DNA of 64,000 nt from Megalonaias nervosa (GCA_016617855.1 JAECUM010006764.1:1-64000); one strand, 5' to 3'. Counted from the stretch's first letter, positions 44,201 through 55,591 are shown. Notes: generated from the sequence alone by a model not told the origin. Translations and numbers: made by a program.

Positions 44201-44340
44201 GGTAGCCAGTTTTTATACCTCTTTTGTCGGAGGCAATAAGTGTACTTTCTGCACAGAGATGATCGTACTCCAGTGGCAAATCTAAATTGTTTAGTCGCTA
44301 ACTTGCACATCACACACCGTTCAGAAGTTTTCTCTTGAAC

Positions 44341-44580
44341 TTAGTTTACGTTGTATAAAAGATATTGGTAATCCTCTAACTCTTCTTCTGGAATTCGTTG
44401 CAGTAAGTCTACCTTGCAGTACATACAATCAATAACAAACCAATCGTTCTCGCCCACGAATAGTTGATCAATGTCTGACCACTGGAACACTTTCATCAGA
44501 ATCAGTCCTCTTATAGCACTCAGGAACCAGTGGTTCAAACATCGCTGACGTAACAGATGCAATTTTTCTTTGCGTTTCAC
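44341..44580 (-). CDS. Small CxxC protein 1 (Polinton, first gene)
   Basis: Intact 79-residue frame starting MKRKEKLHLLRQRCLNHWF, with LSAIRGLILMKVFQWSDID, WFVIDCMYCKVDLLQR and EDYQYLLYN. First recognised gene inside the right terminal repeat. C-x2-C could be half of a zinc site. No family recognised; similarity to the next two genes suggests a tandem gene family. Confidence 0.45.
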   Translation of the reverse strand: MKRKEKLHLLRQRCLNHWFLSAIRGLILMKVFQWSDIDQLFVGENDWFVIDCMYCKVDLLQRIPEEELEDYQYLLYNVN

Positions 44581-44724
44581 TTATATTTTGACCAACTCTC
44601 GGTAGAAGCTGCCAGGTTTGAAGAGGAGGAAGAGGAAAAAAGAAGAAAGAAGAAAAAGAAAAGAGAAGAACAATTTTGCCTCACCTTATCATGAGACAGG
44701 TCTGCGATGTCAAACCTACCGTGA

Positions 44725-46585
44725 GGACAAGTGTGTTTGTGTGGATAGTAGAGTGTGTGATCTATGCGTTTGCGTACGTTTGTGTAGATAGTAGAGATGG
44801 TGTGTTTTTTCTTCTCTTCCCGTCTGTGTGGATAGTAGAGCGTGTGTGTGTTTTATGCGTTTGCGTACGTTTGTGTGGATAGTATATATGGTGTGTGGAT
44901 AGTATATAATGGGTTATTTTCTTCCCTTTCCTTCTTTGTGGATAGTAGATATTATGGGTTTGTGTGGATAGCAGAGTATATGTTTAATGCGTTCGCGTAC
45001 GTTTGTGTGGATAGTATATATGGTGTGTTTTTTCTTTCTTCCCGTCTGTGTGGATGGTAGATATTGGGGGTTTGTGTGGATTGCAGAGTGTGTGTTTTAT
45101 GCGTTCGCGTACGTTTATGTGGATAGTATAAATGGGTGTGGATAGTATATAATGGGTTATTTTCTTCCCTTTCCTTCTATGTGGATAGTAGATATGGGAT
45201 TTATTTTCTTCCTCCCTCCTGTGTTGATAGTAGATATTGGAGTTCTTTTCTTCCCTTCTCTTCTGTGTTGATTGTAGATATTGGGTTTTTTTTTTCTTCC
45301 CCTTCTATGTATTTGTTAGTTTTTATGCGTGTTCGTACGTTTGTTGGTGTTTGTATTTGTGTTTGTATGTGTGCGCGTTCGTTTGTGTTTGTGTGTGTAT
45401 TGGTCTTTGTTTGTCTCTATAAAACTCCCTTTATCCCTATCAAATTCATGTCACATACCTACAGTAGCGCCTATTCAGGTCAGCCACTTGCAACACAGTT
45501 GCCATTATTCCCCTAGTGTTTAGTACTGTGACTTCACTGAAGCTGGAAAGTTTGAGACTGTAAATATAGACTTTGGTTTTTCCAATAGGAATTTACACAG
45601 GTTGTAGCTATAAATAGATACATGGGTGTTTATCCACGATCGTTACACAAGTTGAGACTACATTTACTAGATTTATCCATTTTAGTCTAAACCGATGTAA
45701 GCTAATGTTCAGGGATATGCTTAGTCTCGGTTAAATTCTGGGACAAGTTAGTAATTTTAGTGTTATTTTAGTCACATCCATTTTGACATTGGTTTTTTTC
45801 CTTGATTATAACTATTTATAGCATCGTTACAATTATGCAAATTATGAACAGCGCCAACATAATTTCAGGTCTAGGTAATGCTTCACATATAAATCACGGG
45901 CTTGTATTAGTATATGCCTGTCTCTGTCTGTATTGCATTTAGCCCACTACCATCCTTGTCCCTAGACGGGCCCTAAACAATTTTCCCATTGTCCCTTGAC
46001 AAACCCATCCATGTTCAAGGTCCCATTGTCCTTAAATAGTCCCATGTTCAATTCCTCTTGTCCCTAGACAGTTCCAATACATTGTCGCTCTACATTCCCT
46101 ATGTTCAATTTCTCTTTTCCCTATACTGTCCCAACCTATGTTAAACTTTCCCTTGTCCCTATACAGGCCCAATCCCTTGTCACTATGGTTCATTTACCTT
46201 GTTGCTATACAGTCCCAGTCCCTTGTCGCTCTATAGTCCCACCCATGTTAAATATCCCTATGTTAAATCCCCCTTGTCGCCAGTGTACAACTCCCAATTT
46301 AACATTAAAGTGCCATTGTCGCTATACTATCCCACCATACTAGTTTAGTGTTTGTGTTTGTGTTATATATATCCAGTGATATGTTCCGCCAGTCAACCGC
46401 TATAAATCTTGCCCCTATATCGTCCCAGGGCGTTTTTCCTTCTTCGGTCTCATAGGCCCTATAAATCTTTGCCCCATATCGTCCCAGGATGCTTTTCCTT
46501 CTTTGGTCTCATATGCCCTATAAAGTTTTGCCCCTTATCGTCCCAGGCTGTTTTTCCTTCTTTTGCCCCGTAAGCTCCACTAGTA
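44725..46585. repeat. Right terminal inverted repeat of Polinton
   Basis: From inside: minisatellite with core CGTACGTTTGTGTGGATAGT (44,725-45,300), the conserved stretch 45,230-45,545, 'TTGTCCCTA'-rich sequence, and at the end three full plus one partial 59-base units (CGTCCCAGG core). The outermost bases read ...GTAAGCTCCACT at 46,570-46,581. The 126-residue plus frame at 45,136-45,516 has an exact counterpart in the left repeat and is a by-product of the inverted repeat. Confidence 0.9.
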
Positions 46586-46735
46586 GTAGTTGTAGTAGTA
46601 GTAAAGTGGACGCTTTCTTATCTTTTTACACTGAAAATGTAAACATTTTGCTGGAACAGTACGTTCAGTCAGCCACTCCCGGAGTTCCCTCTAAAACTTT
46701 CCGTTATTATCATTATTTTGATTATTATTATTTTG

Positions 46736-46783
<48 letters not shown>

Positions 46784-47640
46784 TGTTTTTATAAGTTGTG
46801 GCAGAGCGTATGCAATTTCGAAACTTTTCCCTCAATTCTCAAGAAACTTAAGGAAGGAAAAAAGTTAACTACTGCTTGAAAGAAACGTTGACGAGACCCA
46901 AAATATGTTGAACTGTTCAACAGAAAAAATATGCTTGCTTTATATTTAATAAGAATATCATTTGTTTGTGATAGAAGGGTAATCCGTTTAATCTAATGAA
47001 TGTTCTATTATCTCCAACGGTATCGAACGAAAAGCGACAATTAACAATACTCTCTCTCTCTCTCTCTCTCTCTTGTACATATATATATTATAAGTGCCTA
47101 CCACAATTATAATATGGCATTGGTTTGGTTAAATTATTAAGAATCTCTTGGAAAGTTTACTACCCCCTACACACCCAACCTACACAATGTAGTAAGACAC
47201 TTTGAGGAAGGGCGTATGTATTATAAATTACGGCAAATGTGACCTGACCGAGGTGTCTTCTTTCTAGTTCAGGAGTACGACGAACCACGGAATAATTCAT
47301 CGTGCATCTCTTGTATCTTCTGCAGCAAAGTTCATACTGACAAACGTCATAATCATAGAAAACTGAATACACAATTATTATTTTCCATTACCGACAGAAT
47401 AAGGAGATCGAATAGCAATTTATTACATACATACATACATACTACATACATGCATACATACATACATACAAGCATACATATACATACATACGTATGCCTT
47501 TAAACTTCTCAAAGTCAAAAGACAAAGGTAACTCTTACAATGAATACGCTATGTGTCGATAATACATATTATTTACATTCATGCTTGCCCTGTAGACTTG
47601 GTTAAACGAAATAATATGTAAATGGCAGCAGACTTCCACC
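46586..47640. other. No gene seen; ATT, CT and CATA arrays
   Basis: Flank of the Polinton with (ATT)n 46,735-46,783, (CT)n 47,048-47,075 and (CATA)n 47,424-47,492. Confidence 0.7.
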
Positions 47641-47944
47641 ACTCCGGTGACCTAGTGGTTAGATCGTCCGCCTCGGATGCAGGAGGTTGCTGGTTCGAAC
47701 CCCGGCCGAGTCATACCAAAGACTTTTAAAAATGGTGCTAAGAGCTGATTTGCTTCGCGCTTAGCATTAGGAAGTTAGTGTTAGGACTGGTCGGCCTGTT
47801 GTCAGGATAATGTGACTGGGTGGAACATCATGCTACATGTCTGGGGCATGATGCCTCAGTGCTAGACATCACTATAAACTGACACACGGCAGACATCGTA
47901 GCGATATGACCGAAAAGTTGTTAAAGCTACGTTACAAATCCAAA

Positions 47945-47946
<2 letters not shown>
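47641..47946 (+). repeat. tRNA-derived SINE, full length, with (CA)n tail
   Basis: Best preserved copy: ACTCCGGTGACCTAGTGGTT head, A-box region, B box GGTTCGAACCC, conserved body and AAATCCAAATC end running into a CA array (47,946-47,993). Present only in the right arm, so it inserted after the arms duplicated. Confidence 0.9.
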
Positions 47947-47990
<44 letters not shown>

Positions 47991-48187
47991 GCAGAAGCCT
48001 TGTAGACCTTTTTCCTCATACAAAAGCAAGCTCTAACTTATCGTGTAGGTTCTATTCGTAATCACCTACTCATGAACTGATTGAATTATTAACTGATTTC
48101 AAAAAGAAATTTATACATTCTACAACGATTGTATTAAAGCTGGTGAAACTATAATTTTTCTTTATTGTATACGCCCTTTACTTACAG

Positions 48188-48241
48188 GGACAGTCCTTCT
48201 TTTCCTGGGAGTTGTCATCGGAATAAACATATCTTCGAGCA
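48188..48241 (+). CDS. Leader exon of right Ly6-like paralog
   Basis: A 54-base exon with acceptor TACTTACAG and donor GTAAGT. In the frame compatible with the next exon it encodes TVLLFLGVVIGINISSS, the hydrophobic core and cleavage region of a signal peptide. It ends with one spare base (phase 1); the next recognised exon begins with two bases, so joining them keeps the frame. A start codon must lie in an upstream exon not recognised here. The left-arm homologue is at 9,313-9,363. Confidence 0.55.
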
Positions 48242-48613
48242 GTAAGTACATCATAGTTGATGCTTTGTGAATTCGTGTAGTTAGAAAAAATCTCATGTTC
48301 TCTGGGAAATTTCTGTAAACTAATGATAGTTATTGGTTCTTCTCCTCATTTATAATATGCCTGGGAATAATGCATACGAACCTGTAAATTAACGATAGTT
48401 ATTTGTTGTTCTCATTTATTATATGCCTAGGAATAATACACACGAATCCCATTTGTGTGTATCATTCTGTTGGCAGCTTTATATACTGTTTGATTACGTA
48501 ACACCAGTGTAAAACATGGAACAATTTTATGGAATTACACCAATGTGCTGCAGATTCTCGAGACATGAAGACTGTAGCTCTTTGACTGAATCAAGTATAT
48601 TTTTCAAACATTT

Positions 48614-48840
48614 GTGCATAGCTTCAACATTCCAACTCCAACAATAATCCAACATTCTGTCCGGCAAGGTTGTCGAGTGGAGATCTCAGGTTGTCTTTCA
48701 GTTCCACGTCGTCTGCATCGAGTTGGAAGTTATATCTCTGGCGGTATTCTTCAGCTAGCAAAACCTATGAGTTGCAATATAACTATCAACCTCGTGCATC
48801 CACAAAATCTCCGTTACTATCGACGATACGATTGACTGAT
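48614..48840 (+). other. Conserved block shared with 8,825-9,049
   Basis: Clear nucleotide similarity to the left arm, with open frames of 73 and 61 codons that are not shared between arms. It begins after a possible acceptor TGTGCATAG. Inclusion after the leader exon would meet a stop within ten codons. Probably conserved noncoding or an eroded exon. Confidence 0.4.
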
Positions 48841-49323
48841 AATGACATTGAGTGAATTAAAAGTAACCACACTCACGAGAATATATGTAACACAGTTTTG
48901 GTATTGCTTTGGAAAAAAAACAATTAGTTTGGTTAGAATCGCATCAAGTAACCCGTTAAGCTTGAATTTATTAGTTTATAATTATAATCCAATGGTCCTA
49001 CCACGTGAAGCAGGAACATTTAGTTCAAAGAGGTCCAAAATAACATGTTCGTGTAAACATGTAAATCTGCACTGTTTCTAGATTCCACTGCAAAACCTCG
49101 TGCTGCCACATTTTCACGAAGCATTTTACTTAATTTAAATTACAATCAAGACACGTATCAGACTGATCTTCACAAGTCATCACAACGAATAAAGTAAAGG
49201 CGTCATTTGGGTGGAACAATTTTGTAAGATTCTTAACATACATAGTAGAAGAGGCCTCATGGAAGACTATTCAGTTGAGAAAATGAGCTTCTTCTTTAAC
49301 TGAAGTCATTATTATTAATATTA

Positions 49324-49358
<35 letters not shown>
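49324..49358. repeat. (ATT)n microsatellite
   Basis: Short trinucleotide array within the leader-to-domain intron. Confidence 0.9.
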
Positions 49359-49359
49359 G

Positions 49360-51090
49360 TATCTGCCAACCTGATGACATAATGACTGTTCATGCAGTGT
49401 GTAATCGATTTCTAGCTTCATGGCTTGTTGAATCATGCAAATCTGAGGTTCAGTTCTGTTTACCTGAATGATGTACATCTAAAAATAGGAAATTATATCT
49501 CTGGACGTGTTATGATCTGCATCATTACACATTATGTACCTTTCTTAAGACTTACAGAGGTAGTTATGTGTTAGTTACAATAAATGATTCTTTTGTAAAG
49601 GTTGTTAATACAAGCATAATATTTCAAGTAAATTTATCAGGATAGCGGTCATTTTTGGGGGAATGCAATACCATCTGATCACATTGAATGCCAGGAGCCT
49701 CTTGAGATCCCCTGATAAAGTTTGCAAGGTAATTTATTCAACAACAATGAAGCAGCGTGAGGGAGAGAATATATCTCTGGGCAAATTTGTTATCCGCTTG
49801 AGATTGTAAACGATTTGACACAGAATGGATTATATCTTGTGCTTCGTGATGATATAGGTAATATCTTATCTAACTAAATGAACTGGTCCGATTTCTACAA
49901 TGAGGAGTTGCGCATGGAAGAGTTCTTTTTCTCTTTGTTCCTATTAACGGCACTGTTAATGACCATGATATTCCGAGGAATCGATGACAAGAACAAAACA
50001 CGTTCCTGCGCTACTCTTAAATTTTTTTTTTTTTTTTTTAATTTGTCCATAAATTGTAATCAATACATTTAAAAATGTCGTCATCCTCTTTGTAATATTC
50101 CCGATGTCAGTTTCGGCACGTGCCAACTTAGTTACCTTCACTTCATTGCAATGTGGTTTTCACCTTCCTTTAACTGATTAGAATGGCCTTAATTATATGC
50201 AAGTATACTTACATGGACTTAATTATTATAATCACAAGAAAATTAGAATGTCTCCCATAATTATATATAATCATTGTAACATGGAAAATTAGTATGTCTT
50301 CATATCACACGAAGACTGCCGCTTTTCTTTTCATTGTTAGTACTACCATCTCAAAATTATATTTTATACATATAGTGTATATGTATCGTTCCCTCAGATG
50401 GATTGAGCCTATTGCTGCCCATCAGTCATATATGATTTTATAACTATTTTCTTAAAACTATACTTCTGCAGAGCTCACTCAAATTGGGCACTTTTATAAA
50501 AAGAGAAATAACTTTCTTGTCCCAAAAGAATAAAAAACACAATCTGCTATCAAATGTTAAATCAATTACTATTGCTATGTTAATTTCCGTCTTTGCGCAC
50601 CACCTCTTTGAAATTAAGTCCGTAACAGTTATAACGACACAAATGAAAGGTAGTTTTCACGTATACAATAAGTGCAACGGTTACACAGATACACAATGGA
50701 CGTGCTGGGTCTGTCCATTTGTCAAGTACCCACTTCTTTATACAGATACAATTAGTTCTCTGAAATAAGCAAGAACTCTTTCCGTTATTATTACCAGGCA
50801 GACACGAAGCCATCAGTAACAAATTCGCATATAATGAAATTCTGGACATAACTGAAATCCAAGGAAAGCTTCAAGTACAAAGGAAGAGGTTAAATGGGTT
50901 GTTATGAATAGTTTCCAGTTACTGTCAACTAGCAGGACAAGTGACAAACATACAAACTTGGAAACTCAAGAGCAGAAAGATAAATCCCCCAGACAAACAT
51001 GAACGTAAATTATGTGTCGTCAGTATCATTGATACAAAGACATCTTTTGAGTGAACTTATAAAGAAAACAAAATTGTCTTGTACCCGCGC
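49360..51090. other. Intronic sequence of right paralog; no gene seen
   Basis: AT-rich, partly alignable with 7.7-8.1 kb in inverse orientation (49,380-49,450; 49,650-49,770). Frames at 49,878-50,849 show no recognised domain. Confidence 0.5.
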
Positions 51091-51297
51091 TTAGTCTGGA
51101 TAATTGTTTATAGGATCCTCTCCTTTGTCTTGACAAACACGGTCAATTTTTGTGTTAATCTCCTCAACAGTATTGTTATCAATGTTAGGAGAAAGGCTGA
51201 GTAACACGGGTAATTTGTAAAACGTAAACCCAGGATCTGACAAGAACACTTGTAATCGATTAACAGCGCCGTATTCATTTGCATTGTTTAGCAGAGC
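51091..51297 (-). CDS. Terminal exon of unknown host gene
   Basis: Minus strand; acceptor CATTTTCAG directly before 51,297, then 68 open codons to a TAA at 51,091. The protein starts ALLNNANEYGAVNRLQVFL, continues SDPGFTFYKLPVLLSLSPN and ends IDRVCQDKGEDPINNYPD. 'N-x-N-E-x-G-A...L-x-V' resembles the last strands of an I-set Ig domain, but the rest does not continue as one. It lies antisense within the large intron of the right Ly6-like gene. Codon use and length look like a real last exon. Family unknown. Confidence 0.45.
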   Translation of the reverse strand, partial: ALLNNANEYGAVNRLQVFLSDPGFTFYKLPVLLSLSPNIDNNTVEEINTKIDRVCQDKGEDPINNYPD

Positions 51298-51535
51298 CTG
51301 AAAATGTTTATGGAATAATTATTTCAATTATGAAAGTAAAATAAAATAATGAAATATGTGATCAGAAATTTAGATACGTGTTCAATATTATACCGATTGT
51401 TTCCCATAATGTCATAATGCATCCTGATTTCCATATTACAAACCATTGCTAGTCTTACTTATCAGAGAATTTGGTGTCTTACATCTGCAAATGACTAAAA
51501 AAAATCATACTCAAAATTAAACAGTAGGTGTTGTT

Positions 51536-51722
51536 TTTGTTTCTTTGGGTTTAACGACAATTCTCAGCACAAGATTGGCTATATATAAAAGGCGGCCATT
51601 ATAACCGGTTGAGGAATAGCCTGGGAAAACCACGCTCAGAACCACCGACCCCCGGAAACTTCACGGGTACCCACTGTCAAGTCTTCTCACATACCCACAC
51701 TGGCTAAGCCCGAGATTCGAAA
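51536..51722 (+). repeat. Dispersed repeat with 'GGGTTTAACG' head
   Basis: Starts TTTGGGTTTAACGACAATTC and ends ACTGGCTAAGCCCGAGATTC; related copy at 4,930-5,092 (-). Confidence 0.55.
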
Positions 51723-51766
51723 CAGTTGCAATTTTGAAACAAAATTAAAATGACTATGAAGTTACG

Positions 51767-51873
<107 letters not shown>

Positions 51874-51888
51874 TGATTGGCTTTGCAG

Positions 51889-51971
51889 TGGCATATATAA
51901 TGTGCTATGATTGCATTGGTACTGCATCTCCTGCTGACTGCGGTAAATTTACAAGATGCGGCGAACACGAG
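51889..51971 (+). CDS. Ly6-like first half-domain exon (right paralog)
   Basis: An 83-base exon with acceptor GGCTTTGCAG and donor GAG|GTAAGT. It encodes AYIMCYDCIGTASPADCGK and FTRCGEHE. C-x2-C...DC...C spacing and the split before the next Cys match the first two loops of a Ly6/uPAR three-finger domain; such genes often have this half-domain exon split. Leader exon at 48,188 and the exon at 53,838 are phase-compatible on both sides. Expected product is a small secreted or membrane-anchored Cys-rich protein. Family assignment is inferred from pattern, not from a search. Confidence 0.65.
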
Positions 51972-52509
51972 GTAAGTTTGCTCCGTCAACAGTGCTTTTG
52001 AAAGTTCTGTTTACATGGACGATTATCAAACAATGACAAGGTCACTCTCTTTCGGCATTAGCAATTACCTTTATACTATTATCTTTCTTTTACTTTAGCT
52101 ACAAATCAAAATATCAGTCTTAATTGCCTTTTTCTTGGTCTCCAACATGGCATACTATTAGCGAACAATTAACCGGACTACAGTTTAGAAACAATCGCCA
52201 TCTATAATACATTCCAACATTTTAGTCTATGATAAATGGTCGTATCGTCTGTATCTATTTTACGTAAATTACTTGACTCTATCAAGGCATCCGATATCCG
52301 TTCTGGATTGTTTTGCAGTTTATAATTTCAACGAGAGATGTGATTATAAGGACCTAATGGTTGATACTTTAATAATGTCAAAACTAGTTTTGTTTATAGC
52401 AATCGATGTTGGAACGAGGATGTTTTGCTCATTGCCATAATAATGACTTCAAAGTAGCAAATCAAAACAAACCTTTATTGGCTCATCACTGGTTGGCACG
52501 CCTTCTTAA

Positions 52510-52510
52510 G

Positions 52511-52585
<75 letters not shown>

Positions 52586-53146
52586 AGTGAATCAATATCT
52601 TGCTAAACTGAGTGTAGAGGGAGATCGATTACAAGTTACGGAAGAGCTTGTTTCAATATGGTAAGATATTTTAAAAAGTGAAAGTGTACATATGGAAAAT
52701 TTAGACTGGTACATGAAACGGACCACCAGCTGTCATTATACCATTTTCTTTCAGGTTTATATAACAAAGGAAATCAAAGGAAAACTTTTTAACGATTAAG
52801 AACGTGCCAGATATCCAAAGTTAACAAAAGCAATTGTTGCTGTAGCAATATGAGTCGAGAGCCTTTTTCAGGACCAAATTTTGTCCCTTAATAGATTATT
52901 AATATTGAATAAAATATAGAAAAGAAACGTGTCGTTAGACATAGAGAACGACGGTACTTTATTGATTCTGACCTTATATGCACACGTGTAATATAAACCC
53001 GACATACTGAGAAAGATCAACCCGTCGTCGTGTAAGACGATTCTAACGGTTGTTTGAACCTATTCCTAAGGCCCAATTAGACGGATTGCTACGTAATGCA
53101 GTAAATGAGGAGGCACTGTGTGGTACAAGCATGCTGTCTTCAGAAA

Positions 53147-53190
<44 letters not shown>

Positions 53191-53755
53191 AGTGAATCAA
53201 TATCTTGCTAAACTGAGTGTAGAGGGAGATCGATTACAAGTTACGGAAGAGCTTGTTTCAATATGGTAAGATATTTTAAAAAGTGAAAGTGTACATATGG
53301 AAAATTTAGACTGGTACATGAAACGGACCACCAGCTGTCATTATACCATTTTCTTTCAGGTTTATATAACAAAGGAAATCAAAGGAAAACTTTTTAACGA
53401 TTAAGAACGTGCCAGATATCCAAAGTTAACAAAAGCAATTGTTGCTGTAGCAATATGAGTCGAGAGCCTTTTTCAGGACCAAATTTTGTCCCTTAATAGA
53501 TTATTAATATTGAATAAAATATAGAAAAGAAACGTGTCGTTAGACATAGAGAACGACGGTACTTTATTGATTCTGACCTTATATGCACACGTGTAATATA
53601 AACCCGACATACTGAGAAAGATCAACCCGTCGTCGTGTAAGACGATTCTAACGGTTGTTTGAACCTATTCCTAAGGCCCAATTAGACGGATTGCTACGTA
53701 ATGCAGTAAATGAGGAGGCACTGTGTGGTACAAGCATGCTGTCTTCAGAAAATCA
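52510..53755. repeat. Tandem duplication, 605-bp period, in intron of Ly6-like gene
   Basis: 52,581-53,150 and 53,186-53,755 are 570-base copies in direct tandem, each preceded by a TA array (52,510-52,580 and 53,150-53,185). By eye I found no difference between the copies. The left arm does not show this block. Either a very recent duplication mediated by the TA arrays or an assembly artefact. Confidence 0.9.
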
Positions 53756-53837
53756 CGACACTTTAAGTGCAAAAATGAATTTGTACGGAAAGCTATGCAA
53801 AGACCGTCATTGACGTAGGTTGTATAAAATTTTGCAG

Positions 53838-53906
53838 GAATGTTTTGAGGAACTAGTCGTTACTAGCCATACTGTCTTCTATAACTCCGGTTGCAGGTCA
53901 AAAACA
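53838..53906 (+). CDS. Ly6-like second half-domain exon (right paralog)
   Basis: A 69-base phase-0 exon with acceptor AATTTTGCAG and donor GTAAGT, encoding ECFEELVV, TSHTVFYN and SGCRSKT. It supplies the third-loop Cys and the 'SGC' end typical of Ly6-type domains; the closing CN segment would be in a later exon. A possible following exon starts after CCCTTTAG at 53,997 with Cys-Pro-Val-Phe and a stop, but that is uncertain. Substitutions relative to the left copy are only three in 23 residues, far fewer than in flanking intron sequence. Confidence 0.65.
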
Positions 53907-54204
53907 GTAAGTATATGCAGTATGGTCTTATATCCATATTTGTGTTTATGAAATATCTTTGTCTAATAATGAATGCATATTATTATTTCCCTTTAGTGCC
54001 CCGTCTTTTAGCCTGTATTATCTACCTGTCTGTTGGTCTGTTATTATACAAGTTTGTCTTCTTCAGTTTTGTTTTCGTTCTTTATGATCGACGTTTCCAT
54101 GCATCTTTCTGTGCCCTAGTTATCTGGCCGCCCCCCCCCCCATTCATCTGTCTGTATCCCAGTTAACTTCCTCTCCATATATATTTCCATGTATTTTTCT
54201 GCAA

Positions 54205-54206
54205 TA

Positions 54207-54272
<66 letters not shown>

Positions 54273-54277
54273 TCTCA
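54205..54277. repeat. (CT)n microsatellite
   Basis: Counterpart of the GA array at 1,078-1,182 in the left arm. Confidence 0.95.
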
Positions 54278-54399
54278 ATATTAATGCTTCAGTTTTTTTT
54301 TATATTAGTTGCAGTCTTAGGTACTGTTGCCAGAAATAAATCTCGTTGTCATCATTGTTTGTTACATTTTATATTGTTTCAAAAACAGCAAGACTACAA

Positions 54400-54701
54400 T
54401 AACAACAACAACTACTACTACTACTACCACTACTACTGCTACTACTAATACTACTACTGCTACTACTACAACAGCTACAACAACTACAACAACAAAACCA
54501 GTAAAAACAACTACTACTACTTACTAATATTACAACTACGTCTACTATCGCTACGTACTACTACTACTACTGCTAATACTATTACATACTACTGCTACTA
54601 CTATTACTACTACAACTACTACAACAACAACAACAACTACTACTACTACTACTACTAATAATAATAATAATAATACCAGTTACATGGACTATGAGAAAGA
54701 C

Positions 54702-54739
<38 letters not shown>

Positions 54740-54741
54740 CG
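54400..54741. repeat. (CTA)n, (ACA)n, (AAT)n and (GATGAT)n arrays
   Basis: Long compound trinucleotide tract; counterpart of 838-975. The poly-Thr frame at 54,327-54,527 is a translation of it. Confidence 0.95.
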
Positions 54742-54825
54742 ACGATGCAAAAATGATGAATCTAGATCTTTGTTAAAAATATCAACCAATCAGAATATGT
54801 ACAGCGCTTACAGCATATTATGTCT

Positions 54826-55108
54826 CCTCTTTGTACACTATGTAAAGTATTGAAATGACAAAGAAAATTTTATTCTTTTTGATACAATAACGTATTGAAA
54901 CGAGAGAGAAACCTTTATTCTTGTGTATACTATAATATACTATAACGCATTGAAACGAGAAAGAAACCTTTATTCTTGTGATACTATAACGTGTTGAAAT
55001 GAAAAATAAACCTTTATTATTTTGTGCACTATATTGTATTGAAATGGAAAAGAAACCTTTATTCTTTTGTAAACTATAATGTATTGAAATGAGAAAAGAA
55101 ACTTCGAG
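54826..55108. repeat. Minisatellite, inverse copy of the one at 257-690
   Basis: Five to six units with core 'GAGAAAGAAACCTTTATTC', the reverse complement of the left array. The 129-residue minus frame here is a translation of the repeat. Confidence 0.85.
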
Positions 55109-55591
55109 CTTAGTGAGATGATTATGATTTTTATTATTGCATTTTCTCGGTATATAGATAATGCTAGTTTTTCTTATCCACCTTTTCAAATACACTGGAT
55201 TAAACATACACTAATCTTGGGTTAGGTGACGTACCCTATCTTGGGTCAGGTGACTTCCCCAAAATGCATCTCGCAAATGCTTTGACGTTGTCTAAATCTG
55301 AAACTAATGCACAAAGCAGCATGAAAGAAAAGAAGACAAAGTTCTAAACAAATCTTACTCAGGTTATACATGTATATGGCATAGGCGTGAAGAAAACTCG
55401 ACGTTATATTATATCAGAAATCATCATGATGCAAAATAAATAAGAGAGCGAAGAGAAAACATAATTTTGGTTGCTTATTTGTGTCTACCTTTTCCCTCCT
55501 TCTCACACTGGGAATATACATTATCCTCTCCTGGACATTTCATAATTGATTAACCCCTTCTTTGCCCCATCAATGTAGCGTGTGTCTGTGT

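Larger units (their letters stand above)
31051..46585 (-). mobile_element. Polinton/Maverick-type element, long terminal inverted repeats, no DNA polymerase seen
   Basis: About 15.5 kb. Left end repeat about 31,051-33,500 is the reverse complement of about 44,725-46,585. Between them all recognised genes are on the minus strand: packaging ATPase, integrase, minor and major capsid proteins, protease and accessory genes, the hallmark set of Polintons. The family-B polymerase normally present is absent: the 11 kb between the repeats is filled by other genes. Integrase, capsids and protease carry stops or frameshifts, whereas the outer parts of the terminal repeats are almost identical to each other. 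The exact ends and target duplication are uncertain, since the flanks are AGT/ATT repeats. Confidence 0.9.

Noticed and set aside
45136..45516. 126-residue plus frame with hydrophobic stretches
   Set aside because: It is the right-hand mirror of a frame in the left terminal repeat and is made of the minisatellite; no gene start context.
48614..48855. Coding exon between leader and Ly6-like exons
   Set aside because: Open frames differ between the arms and splicing it after the leader exon gives an early stop in the right copy.
54818..55207. 129-residue minus frame
   Set aside because: Translation of the 46-base minisatellite.
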